This document shows, in pieces, positions 11,550-23,900 of a DNA stretch of 64,000 nucleotides. This DNA is from Rosa chinensis (taxonomy: Eukaryota > Streptophyta > Magnoliopsida > Rosales > Rosaceae). Each line of letters opens with the position of its first letter. Position 1 is the first letter of the stretch. Where the stretch lies: the NCBI RefSeq assembly GCF_002994745.2, contig NC_037093.1, positions 13,062,400 to 13,126,399 of the forward strand, given 5' to 3'. Below the pieces are notes generated by a model. That model searched no databases and was not told the DNA's origin. It worked only from the letters and a program-made list of their open reading frames with translations. The translations under genes and the position numbers were made by a program.

Positions 11550-12205
11550 AAAACCGAAGAGGACATGGCCTGAATTGCAAGGAGTTCATGCTTGCATGAT
11601 GCTGTCGAAAACCGGAGAGGTCACGACCTGAATTGCAAGGAGTTCAAGCTTGCGTGAAAGGGTGTCAACCACCAGATTGAGGTGCCCAGCCTTACACTCA
11701 ATTTTGTAGTCATAGCCAAGGAGCTTTGCAAACCATTTATGCTACGATAGGGTGGTGATTCGTTGGTCAAGCAAGTGTTTCAGGGTTTGGTGATCCGTGA
11801 TGATGGTAAATTGATTACCCAGAAGGTACGGACGCCATTTATCCACAACATAGAGCACCGCCATCATCTTCTTATCATAAACAGAGAGGAGCTTGATTCT
11901 TTGGGGATAGGGCTTTGCTAAGGTAAGATACTGGGTGCTTTTGTTGCGATAGGACAACGCCTAATCTGAAGCTGCTGGCATCAATCTCCACCATGAAGGG
12001 TTTGGAGAAGTCAGGCAAAGCAAGGACAGATGTGGTGGTGACCGCTAGCTTGAGGTGGTGGAATGCGTCTTCAGCAGCGGGTGTCTAGATAAAATTGTCC
12101 ACCTTCAGCATGGCAATAAGGGGTTGGGCTATCAACCCAAAGTGTTAAACAAATCTTCTGTAATAGCCTGCAAGGCCCCAGAAGCCCCTGAGCCTATGGT
12201 AAAAT
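11550..12205 (-). pseudogene. Ty3/gypsy RT C-terminus and RNase H fragment
   Basis: Minus-strand fragment of a gypsy pol gene. From high to low coordinates it shows the RT thumb block (GLAGYYRRFV, near 12170), the FSKPFMVEIDAS motif that opens the RNase H (near 12000) and the RNase H core with DKWRPYLLG and TDHQTLKHLLDQRITT (about 11742-11870). It then reads into the connection before integrase. Stops near 12150, 12090, 11960 and 11740 disrupt it, and neither LTR nor integrase is attached. A roughly 59-bp tandem duplication (11549-11660) lies at its 3' end. Confidence 0.85.
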
Positions 12206-12964
12206 CTTCAAATTTTTCTAAATTTTGGAATGGGTAATTAAATACGCAACATGAAGAGTCTATGGTAATTATTCGAAAATTTTTAAGAAACCCAAGCTAT
12301 TTATTACAATTTTCGAAAGTTTTAGAATTATTGAAATTACTAACACCCGGGAGGAGGAGATTCGGAAAGCTTTGCGTTTTTTTTTTTTCCGGTGAATGTT
12401 CTACAAATTTCAGCCACTTCGGTCGAAATCGACGTTGTATGAGGTATGAAAAACGATCCTCTCGTCGTGCTCGACATCTTTCTATAATTGGTTTTCAAAT
12501 TTGGTTAAGTTTGGAAGAATGGGTATTTGGAGGCCGAAATTGCTTTTCAGGGCGGCTATCTGGGCTTCTCTTGGTTGAATTCCGACCCTTGTTGATATTA
12601 AAAAATGGTTGGAGCTATGTGTCGATCGGTTCTTGAGGCTGAGAATGGTGATAGGAAAGTTTCCAATTATCTTGATCTGTTATGGTTCGGAATTAAAAGC
12701 ATATGTTGTCAGTGGCGGATCCAGGATCCTAGACTTGTCTAGGCTAATTAGAAGTGCACAATTTTTTTTTTTTTTTTTTGAGGTTTGAAACCCAGTGGGA
12801 GGCTCATCCTCACGCATTTATAATTTTTAATCAAAACATACAACGGAAGGGACATAAGATGGAGTATCATTTGCAAACCATGACAGAAGATTTTTGTATC
12901 TCTTGGATTTCCGGTGATCCGTCATTATATTCAATACCTATAATATTATATAGATACCACCATT

Positions 12965-12970
<6 letters not shown>

Positions 12971-12996
<26 letters not shown>
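12971..12996. repeat. (AT)13 microsatellite
   Basis: Uninterrupted AT dinucleotide run of 26 bp, followed by CTATAT. Confidence 0.95.
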
Positions 12997-13020
12997 CTAT
13001 ATTTCAGACATAACAGAGTA

Positions 13021-13158
13021 TTCAAGTCGGCAAGTCACAGAGTAATTAAACAATGAAACCATCAAACCAAGCTGCAATATTTAAACAATTAATCAATTAT
13101 ATATACCATCATTATATTCAAGTCGGCAAATCACAGAGTAATTAAACAATGAAACCAT
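13021..13158. repeat. pair of 42-bp direct repeats
   Basis: Copies at 13021-13062 and 13117-13158 start TTCAAGTCGGCAA and differ by one or two bases. A shorter third relative (AAACAATTAAACCATGAAACC) follows near 13180. Local duplication in non-coding DNA. Confidence 0.8.
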
Positions 13159-14621
13159 TGAAACCAAATAAGCAATTAAACAATTAAACCATGAAACCAA
13201 ATAAGCAATAATAGACTAATAGAGCAAATATGAAGAGCACAGAGTCAGAGTCACAAAGACATAAGAAGGAAACAAATCAACTAATCAAGTTGGCATTCGG
13301 CAAGTCTTAATTTGGAATAAAAAAAGGTCAACAGAGTAAGAGATTCAATACCCAGAAATTCAGAATCACACAAATTCACAGCAGCAACTCGCTCACCAAC
13401 TCCAATTCTCCAAAGTCCAAATCAAACAATCTCACGCAAGCATGCAGTAGCAAGCCAGCAAGTCAGCCACTGACCTCCATCCAAACGCACAAGCAGGTCT
13501 GCCTACAAAACCAGTAAACCACAAACCCAGAAATTTAGAGTAGATTCATGGGATTTCTCCAAATTGAAATTTAAATCTCCATGAAGATGAAAGATAGAGT
13601 AATTGTACCTGTGAAGCAGGGATCCCTAAATCCGATTGTGGGTTCATGGCGATTTCCGGCAACGGTTTGTGGGTTCACTTCAACTGACCTAGTGAGTAGT
13701 GACCTGCTGCGGGCTGTGAAAGACTGGGAGTATGCTGGTATGGGTTGAAGGGACATATACTTTGGGGTTTTTGGGCCAAAATGTTGTCTAGGCTATAGCC
13801 CGTATAGCCTTCCATATAGTTCGTGCCTGTCTGTTATGTGATAGAGCTGAAGGAATCTGATAAATTTGTGATGTGCTCTTCAACCAGGACTTGTATTTCA
13901 AGAGAACTGTCAAATATTAGGACTTGTGTACTCTCCAAGATCACCTGCAACCATAATGAATCATTCTGTTCTTGCACGTTCACTGCTCATGAGAGAAATT
14001 TCAACTCAGCAATTAAAAAAATGACAAATCAATAATCCAAATGAAAGAGCCCGAGCATCAATGAAGAGCAGATCAATCAAACAAGCTTGGGAGCATCGAT
14101 GCATTTAATTCGCTCTCTCCCTTCTCCAGTTCTCCATTTCTACCGGGTTTCAGGTTCGATTTGCAGGAAAGTATTGGAATTCAATTTAGTGTGGAAATTC
14201 TCTGAATGATTCTAAACTCTCCAATTAAGACTGAAGGAATTTTCAAGAATGCAGAGAGTTATCCTGAGAAATAGAGAATGGGTTGTGTTGAGAATTGAGT
14301 TCTCGATCAGTATCGTCTACATACTTTGTCGTTTTGCAAGATTTGTTTTATCATAACAGAATCAGTATTTACTGATATTAATGGTAGTTAAGTTGGCAGA
14401 CCTCCTATTACAAAATTTGTGGACCCACAAAGGCGACGCCGGCGTACTCCAGACCTAAATTAAGATTTAAACATGATTCATTGATTGCCTCTTAAAGGCC
14501 GACAGTTACAAGATATATAGATTGAGTCCAATCCATGGCAAAAGAGAAGTGGACATGTGTCACGCAGGACCACAGTAACTCTTGTTAATATAAAACAGGA
14601 TTGACAAGGTTGGTTCTAACA

Positions 14622-14840
14622 CCAACCCCATGCTGTTTGGTTTGATGAACGGTGAACCTAACACAGGATGAGATTCATGAGAATTATAGACGTGGGTTCA
14701 GTTGCACAGGCAAGTCCTCTACCATTGGAGCTATGAGCCCTCACAGATCGATCATCATTTTGCTTTGACTCCTATAAACTCTGTTCATCTTGATCTTGAA
14801 GATGTACAAAGGAACAATAACTGCATTCAAAATACAGAGA
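14622..14840. repeat. left copy of about 210-bp direct repeat flanking MCCB
   Basis: Same-orientation partner of 29329-29538, with long identical blocks (for example GAGAATTATAGA and CTATGAGCCCTCACAG) separated by substitutions and small indels. I judge the identity to be in the high eighties per cent, by eye. It ends about 70 bp before the MCCB start codon, so it probably overlaps the promoter or 5' UTR. Confidence 0.85.
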
Positions 14841-14885
14841 GTAAGCTGATCAGTCTGTAAATACAGTTGCGTCTCTCTGCGTTTT

Positions 14886-14914
<29 letters not shown>
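14886..14914. repeat. (GA)n tract abutting the MCCB start codon
   Basis: About fourteen AG/GA dinucleotides run directly into the ATG at 14914, so the last A of the run is the first base of the start codon. GA-rich 5' UTR tracts are common in plants; this one leaves no spacer. Confidence 0.9.
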
Positions 14915-14917
<3 letters not shown>

Positions 14918-17900
14918 TTAGCATTTTGGTGAAGAGAGGAGCTTTAGGTTCATGGAGGTCAGTGAGCGCAGTCCAAATAAGGAGGGATTACAGCCTTGGA
15001 GTGCTTCCCGATGGAGTTGATCGGAGTTCCAAGGCCTTTTCTCGGAATTCAAAGGCCATGAATCTCTTAATCTCCGACCTCCAATCCAACATCCAAAAGG
15101 TCTGATTCTTAGTGTCTCTTGCCATGAATGAATATGTTTATATATTTGGCAAAAGTAGTAAGTAGTGATTGATTTTGTGTTTTATGTGAGGAAGGTTCTT
15201 GCTGGAGGAGGAGCTGCAGCTGTGAAGAGGAACAAGAACAGGAATAAGCTCCTTCCTCGAGAACGCATTGATCGCTTGCTTGATCCTGGTGCTTCTTTCC
15301 TTGAGCTTTCTCAGGTTTTGATTCAATTCACTTTTGATCAGATAGCTTTGAATCATTTTTGGGTTACGAATCAATCGGACTGGTTTAGTTTTCGTACAGA
15401 AAACATGATTTCGCTTCTGATTGTTGGATGTTTGATTAATAAGCTTGCAGGCCATGAACTATATGAAGGCAAATTACCATATGCTGGGATCATTACTGGA
15501 ATTGGTCCTGTCCATGGGAGGCTTTGTATGTTTTTGGCTAATGATCCTACTGTTAAGGGTGGGACTTATTATCCCATCACTGTTAAGAAACACCTCAGGG
15601 CGCAAGAAATTGCCGCTCGATGCAAGTTACCATGTGTATATCTTGTTGATAGCGGAGGGGCTTTTCTTCCCAGACAGGCAGAGGTCTTTCCTGACAAGGA
15701 GAATTTTGGTAGAACCTTGTACAATCAATCTGTAATGTCAGCCGAAGGTATTCCTCAAATTGCACTGGTATTGGGCTCTTGCACTGGCGGCGGTGCCTAT
15801 ATTCCTGCAATGGCTGATGAAAGTGTGATGGTCAAAGGAAATGGTACCATGTTTTTAGCAGGACCCCCACTAGTGAAGGTTATTTTCTAGACTTCTGGTG
15901 TGGTAATTGCTTCATATGGTTCCTACATTTCTTCTGTTGACTGTTGTAAAAAATATGTTAGTGAATTGTGGGCTTCTGTATAGGACATAGATTAATCAAA
16001 TGTTTGAATAGGCTGCCACTGGAGAAGAAGTATCGGCGGAGGATTTGGGGGGTGCTAGCGTGCATTGCAAGACTTCAGGATTGTCAGAGTATTATGCTCA
16101 AGGTATTTCACTTGTCCAATTCCGTACTTTGAACCTGTTTGCATTTCTTTGAAGTAAGTATCTTCTCAGTCTGCTTGCTATTGCTCTCTTTACTTGTCAG
16201 TTGTCAGTTAATGGATTGGTTTGTCATTGGATATTATGAAATTAAAAATACTAATGTGAGATATGCGTAAATTCAAGTTTGAGGATTTTTGTGATGCAGG
16301 ACAAGTAGCAAGCAGAGAACTGTAGAACTAGGGTTTATGTGTAGCAGTCTCGATTGTTAGAAAGAAAAGGAATTTAGAATAAGCAACGTAAGAAGAAAAG
16401 GGATAGAACTACTAGCATCACACCGGTAGGGTTTCTAGGCATCACACCCAGAGGACTTAGGCATCACGTACACCTACGGTTAGGTTGCATCACACAAACC
16501 TGGAGAGAAGCAAAAGCTTTCAATTTTTATCAACTCAATTCTGAAAATAAAAGACTACAAAGGCCTCTATATATAGGGAGGCTAAGATAACTCTAGAATA
16601 ACTAGGAATATCCTTGAAGAATCCTAAAGAAATAATCCTAATAATTATAAGAATCCTAATAATAAAAGCCTAGATTTATTTGAACTACTTTCCAAATCTT
16701 GACTTAAAATATTCCGTTTGTATTCTTCATCATTCTCCCTCAGTTGAAAAACTTGACTCCGGCGAGTTAAAGGTGTAGACTCCCCTCACCAAATCACCAG
16801 GCTCTAGCTGAAACGATTTTGGCATAAGAATATGAAGAACATTCCTCTTGGGTGCATTAGGTTTCCTGAGAGTCTTTCCCCTGTATTTCTCCATGTCAAC
16901 TGTCCTCATAGGCTTCAAGACAACCTTCTTCTTGTTAAAGAGGAAAGAATATGTATTTTCTTTTCTACAATGGTGCACATCTCGATTAAATAGCCACAGT
17001 CTTCCAAGAAGTATACGTGCTACCTTCATGGGGATCACGTCACACCAAATGGAATCTTGATAATCTCCACAAGAAAAAGACACAAGGCATCGACGCGTCA
17101 CTGGAATTTGGGTGCTGTCAACCCAACTGACCTTGTATGGTTGCGGGTGTGGCTACACTTGAAGTTTGAGGCGCTCAACTGCCGAACTTGAGATAGCATT
17201 TACACAACTTCCACCATCAATTATCAGCTTTTGAGCTATGTCTCCACAACGAACCAACATCTGGAAAATATCTATTCGTCGCCAATCCTTATCTTCAATT
17301 GTAGGAGGTGCTATATTGCGTCTAACAACAGAACAGACTGAAGTATCTAAGTCTTCGTCTAGATCAGATGGATCATAAATTCCATAGTAGAAGGTACTAT
17401 CGTCCCCACCTTCCCGTTTCTTCTTCATGCTCTATTCTGATTAGGCCCGGCCTTAGTGCTGGGCGGCCTTGGCAACAGCCCAGAGCCGCAAATGAAATGG
17501 GGCACCGATTATAAAATCTCAATGTACATATTAGTGTATATATGTGTTTTCTATGAGGTTATTTTTGGAATGATAAAGGAGAAAAAACCTGATATGAAAA
17601 ACTAAAAAAGGAAAATGCTTGAGACACCAAATATTTATACTAAAATTGAGTACCAAATGATGTGGCATACACCACTTCATCAATATCATTCCATAAATTT
17701 CAATGACATGGATTTATTTATTTTCAATTTAAAAATAGAATGTTTTTGAGAAAATATTTTGTATATTATCAAAACCTGATGTTTTACAAAAATCAAAGCA
17801 ATTACAAATATAATTACACTGCTTCTCGTGAAGAGCAACCAATATTATTCATTGGCTTCATCTTGCTCAAATGGGGAAAAGGATGAAGAATAAAACGGAT

Positions 17901-20900
17901 AGGGAGACCATTGATTATTTAAAGTCTATTATCCATCAACATTTTTAATTTACAGACAAGCTAGTTGACCTCATCCCTGCCCAGTCCTATTTATCCAATG
18001 ACGATCGAAATAAGCCATGGTTTCAAGGCCTCAGCAACCTTTAGGTAAGAAAGAAATAAAGAAAGACATTAAGAAAGCTCACATAGATCAATTCAAAACT
18101 CAAACATCAAAGACCCAGTTATAATCTTTCATGTGGGAATTGCTTTTTTTCTAATATATATTTTGATCTAGGTATCAAGGTTGCAGAGAGCCAGATTGCT
18201 AGAACAACTGCATCTATTCCTTTTCTAAATTAATTCGGTATTTTGTTTAATTGTGACTTTTATTTAATATAATTAGTTTTCTTAATTCTTGAAAAAACAT
18301 GAAATTTATTTTATATCCAACAAGGAAATCCATATCAACAGAAATCCCAAAGAAACTGATGATATGGCATGTGCCATGTCATTTGGTAAGTAATTTTGGT
18401 ATAAAGTTTTGGGATCCCTAGCACTACTCACTAAAAAAATCAAGGAAGTTGTATTTAATTAGAATTAAAGTTGGGATCTCTCTCCCAGGTAATTTTTCTC
18501 TTTCTTTGCAATATGACCAACGTCTTTCTCTCTTCTTCCATAAAACAAGAAGACAATTTCTCTTTTCTCAACTTTCCCTCCACATCTCTCTCAATCCATC
18601 TTCTCTCACAAGCACATCGAGTCATTGCTGCATATTTCTTCCCTATGGCCCTCTTCTGTGTTTTTTTTTCTTTTGTTTTTTGTTTCATCTCTAAAAATTA
18701 GGGTTTTCTAAATAATAAGAAAATGTATGTCTTCTACTTTTCTAGACTCCAATAGAGAATGAGAAAGAGATCATGCATTTTTTTTAATGAGTTCGGTTAA
18801 CCTTCAATACTAATGCACATTTTGTTTATGATTTTGCTGAGTTTTGCAGTAGGAGTTTTTATTGGTTGTTGGAATTTTGACATTTTCATTGAAAGTTTTT
18901 TTTTTTAAATTTAATTTCAGTTAAGAAAGAAATTTCATTTCTTTTGTGTAGTTGTGTTAATCTTCAAAAAATTCTGAAATTTGAATATATAGACTTTGTT
19001 GCGCTCTTGACAAATTTTGAAAAAAAAAAAAAAAAAAAAAACCTATATTCAAGTTCATCAATATACAAATATGGGGCCTAAAAATAATTCTGGCCCAAGG
19101 CCTTGAAAGACTCAGGACCGGCCTTGAATTTCAAATGTGCAGATTTTTCTTTGGACATTGAAAGCCCATGTAACCTGGCTCCCCACACTTAAAACACTTC
19201 CTCGTCTCAGTCATCTTTGAAGAAGAGGGTTTAGTGTCAGCTGCTCCTGTTCCTACCTTACCAACCATCTCCTTATGCTTCTGTTGCGCCATTCCACTAC
19301 TTTGAAGACCAGATTTACTATTCTAAGTGTCTTCCAGATATTCTTCCAAGTCCAGAGCAATTTGGAAAGCATGTTCTACTTTGTACACCGGTTGCCGTAT
19401 CATCTCTCTCTCTTTATGTTAGGTCTCAAACCAGCCTTGAACCTTTCAAGAGTTTGTCTAGGGTCTTCTACAATCCGACTCCTTGTCTTTAACTTGTCAA
19501 ACTTTTGCATATACTCAGATACTGACATGTTGCCTTGCTTGAGAGCAGTGAGCTTATCGCATAGTTTGTCAAGATAATTAGGTGGCATGTATTTCTCTCG
19601 CAACTTGGCCTTCATCTCTTGCCAAGAGCTGATTGGTGGTTGTCCCAATCTCATAATATCACCTTCAATACCATCCCACCATACTTTTTCCAAGAGCACA
19701 AGTTTCATCTTAGCAAAGCTCACTCGGCGTTCATCATCCATGTCATACCAATCAAAGTACTCCTCGATTCTAGCAAGCCAATTTGAAAACACGGTAGGAT
19801 CAATTTTCCCCTCGAAATCGGGCACTTGGACCTTAACTTTCTTGGTAATATCTCCAGCAGTATCCACTTTGTCAGGCACACTACTAGATTCAAGGTATTC
19901 TTTGACCCAATCCCCAAAAGATTGCTTGTCCGGGGGCTGCTCTCTTTGTCATTAGTGCTGGTTTCCTCAACTATAGTATCTTCTTCTTCTTCATTTGCCT
20001 TATCAGTTGCGGAAGCTTTCCCATGATCTTCTAACTCTTTTATCCGAGTGTCCATCGATTCAAGTTGCTCAACAATCTTCAGTAACAAACCATCTCGCTG
20101 GTTGTCAGTCAGACGACCCCTGAAGTTTTTCCTTGATCGTGCAGCCATTGGATCAGCCTTGCTCTGATGCAGGACAAGTAGCAAGAGAACTGTAGAACTA
20201 GGGTTTATTTGAAGCAATCTCGATTGTTAGAAAGAAAAGGAATTTAGAAAAAGACACTTAAGAAGAAAAGGGATAGAACTACTAGCATCACACCAGTAGG
20301 GTTTCTAGGCATCACACAGAGGGGACTTAGGCATCACGTACACCTAAGGTTAGGTTGCATCACACAAACCTGGAGAGAAGCAAAAGCTTTCAATTTTTAT
20401 TAACTCAATTCTGAAAATAAAAGACTACAAATGCCTCTATATATAGGGAGGCTAAGATAACTCTAGAATAACTAGGAATATCCTTGAAGAATCCTAAAAA
20501 ATAATCCTAATAATTATAAGAATCCTAATAATAAAAGCCTTGTTGTAGGGAAACTGAATTTGAGAGGAATTTGCTATGTATTCTCATTGATAATAGGGGC
20601 CTCTTTATATAGAGGATTACAATGCATAGAATCTCAATCATACAAGGAAAGTAATTCTACATTGAATAGGATTCTAGATCCTTCTAATTAAATCCTATTA
20701 CCACTAGGTCAAGTAACCTAGAGTTTGGGCTAAACACAAAATAGGTTTTCCTTGAACACTCCCCCTTGTGTTGCCCAAACGCGGTGCTTCTCTCGTTGCC
20801 TCGTTAAAAACCTTGCCGAGTAACAAAAACCCAGTGGGACAAAAATAACCTCGGTCGAAGGGGAAAAAGAGCACAACACACCCTTCACGATTTGAGACGA

Positions 20901-23900
20901 ACATGTAGACATCTCCCCCTGATGTCTGCACCTCCCCCTGATGACTACGATCATGGGAGTTCAGATAATTTCCGCAAGCCAATTCTTGCCATATGTTTCT
21001 CGAACGTGGTATTGGGTAATGACTTAGTAAACAAGTCTGCCTCACTGTCCTCAGATCGAACCTAGTTCACTTTGATCTCGAGGAGTGTCTGTTGTTGCTG
21101 ATTATGCTTGGTGTTATCGCTATTGATGTAGCCTTGCCTCATTTGTTCAAAACAAGTAGCATTATCCTAAATGCTCGTAGGCTCATATGTGGTAGACTTC
21201 AAACCACAATTGTTCGAACATGCGTAATTATGGATCCAATCCATATACATTCACGAACCACTTCGTGAAGAGCAATGATCTCTGCATTGTTCGAAGATAT
21301 AGCGACTACGGTCTGTTCTGTAGACCTCCAAGATATCACGATCTTTTCCCATGGTGAACACTTAACCAGTTTGGGAATGACCATTGTGTGGGTCAGAGAG
21401 ATACCCAACATCAGCAAAACCTTCCAAAACACATGTCGTTTTGGGATGGGGATAGAGAACACAGGCCAGCGTTGGCGGCGTTTCTGGTGTGTGATGGGTC
21501 CGAATCCATCATCTCTTTGTAGGGATAGAACAAGCCCATATCATTCATACATCTCAAGTATCGAAAGATATCTTTTATACCAATCCAATGGCGTCGCGTT
21601 GGCGCAGAGCTATAGCTAGCTAACAAGTTCACAACATATGAGATGTCTGGTCTTGTGCATTGAGATAAGTACAATAATGCGCCTATTGTACTAAGTAAGA
21701 TACTTTTGCCTCTAGCACATCTTCGTCATCATCCTTTCGACGAAGATGATCCTTTTCAGGATCAAGACTACGGACGATCAAGGGGGTGCTCGAAGGCTTG
21801 ACCTTGTCAAAATGCCTAAGCATCTATCGACACGATGCTCAAGTTCCAAACCGAGCCATAATCGTGTTTTCCCAAAATCCTTCATCTCAAACTACGGATT
21901 TCAAGTGTTCAGCGGTTTCCCTTTATCTTTAAGGGCTTCTAATGAAGATCATGTCCAACATGAACCGCGATAGAATCCGAAACTTGTTATAGAAACGCGT
22001 GGGCATATCCCTTCCCAATCAAGTAGTCACTTTAGTGAGCGTTTCAACCTCTTTGTAAACGCGCTCCATGGTCTAGAGCCACTTGACTTGGGTAAATGGA
22101 GTTCACCATGAACCTTCATGTATATTCCGTATCTAGATCCCTATAGAGATACGTAGTGACCACATTTGTAAGCTGCATGTTTAGTTATTCGGAAACTACC
22201 AAACTGACAGGGTAGTGGAGTGCAATGACATCCATTACGAGAGAATATGTCTCATCGTAGTCGATTCCAGGGCGTTTTGTGAGAAGCCTTGCGCCATAAG
22301 GCGAGATTACCATCTCTTTTTCTCACTACGCTTTCTAACGAAGACCCATTAGTTAACAGGTTTTATGTTAGGAGGTGTTGGCATCTCTAGCTCGAAAACC
22401 TTCCTCTTCGTTAGAGAATCCATCTTAACCTGGATCGCATCTTTCCATTTAGGCCAAATTTCTCTACGTTGGCATTCATTCATCAACGGAGCGTGGTTCG
22501 ATATCATCTGACTCAACAAACTCATGCGCAACAAAATACGCAACTACATCACCAATTATGATGGAGTTTCTATCCCACATCTCATGTACACTAGTGTAAG
22601 TTTCATAGAGCTCTATATTCTCAGGAATAGGTTCTAACGTTGAGGAGTCCCCCAACGATAACCATAACCCGGAAGATACTCATGAGACGGATTTTGAGTC
22701 TTGATGATCAAAGGATTGGAATGTGCCAAAGTATCCTTCGAACCCACGTGCCTCCCACGCATCCTAGCTGGGGCCATGGCCTGTAACGCCAGAGTGCCAC
22801 TCTCTTTGGCGTTGGCGCCTTACCCACCTCCGTGTGCGGTGGCGCTACGTCCTCTCGTAGGGACGTCCTTCCTTGCAGGCATGTTTGCAGCATATTTGTG
22901 TGATCTCGTCACTTTAACAGGGATCGAGATGAGACATAGTGGGGACAGACTACGACAATTCCTGTCGTTCCTGTTGAACATTCGTGTTCTTATCTCCCCC
23001 TAACGACGGGAAGACTGTCTCATCAAAGTGACATCCGCAAATCTAGCGGTAAGGAGATCGCCTAGCAAGGGCATTTAAGTGGCGGACGAGTGTTGGGAGT
23101 CTTAAATCCAACGTAGTTGCCCATTCGTCTGTAAAGACCCATCATAGAGCACTGTGGCGGCGCAATTGGCACTAAAATGGCTCACTCAAATGTGCGTAAG
23201 TACAAAAGACGTGTACCCAGTCACTAGCTGTAACGCAGAGGTACATTGAGTGGCATTAGGTCGTAGATGAATTAGCATAGCTATATGCGATATTGCATCA
23301 CCCCAAGCGGATGTAAGAAGATTGGTGCGCATTACCAATGTTCAGACTACCATCGTAGTCATTTTCGTGAGACCATTTGGGTGTGTTCATGGGAATGTGA
23401 TGTCCAACATCAAGCCCATTGCAATATCCATCGAAAGTCTTTCGATGTAAACTCTCTAGCATAGTCAAATCCAATTGACTAAATAGGATGATTCGGGGAG
23501 TGAGCCCGTTGTTGTATGATATGTGCTAGGAGTGTAGCATAAGCAGCATTACAAGTGGACAATGGCACAACACGTGACCAGTGTGTTTGCGTGTCAACCA
23601 ACATCATGAGATATTTAAACGTCCGCAAGTTGGTTGAATCAATCCACAAAATCCCTACGGATTCTTTGTAAGAACAGAATGAGTAATGTCATATCCTTTG
23701 CATAGGACGGTCTCAGTCCTAATTTCCCTAAGGAACAGGCTTAGTAAAAGATGTCCGTGTGAAGTCTTTTTGTAGACGGATCATCATATCATGACCAGGA
23801 TGACCTATCCTGTCGTCACAAAGCCAATATGTGTCTAAGTCCAAGAGATCTTCTCTCATAACTTTATTGGATTTAATAGCTCGAATAGTGACATAAAGTC

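Larger units (their letters stand above)
12206..14620. other. degenerate repeat-derived region, no gene
   Basis: 12206-12700 resembles gypsy LTR sequence (diffuse, no boundaries). Near 12710 a GTGGCGGATCCAGG sequence resembles one terminus of plant DNA transposons; I could not find its partner. Two 42-bp direct copies lie at 13021-13062 and 13117-13158. ORFs here are short and have no recognisable domain. The part nearest 14620 is upstream of MCCB and may include its promoter. Confidence 0.4.

Noticed and set aside
14622..14840. Flanking repeats of MCCB as LTRs of one huge element
   Set aside because: They lack TG...CA ends, a primer site and a polypurine tract, and the interval is a normal host gene.
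15138..15810. Extra ORFs across MCCB exons 2-3
   Set aside because: They read through introns or lie antisense to exons; the spliced frame accounts for the coding signal.
18449..18701. Overlapping ORFs in a pyrimidine-rich stretch as a transposase
   Set aside because: Low-complexity frames on both strands, no hAT dimerisation or zinc-finger motif.
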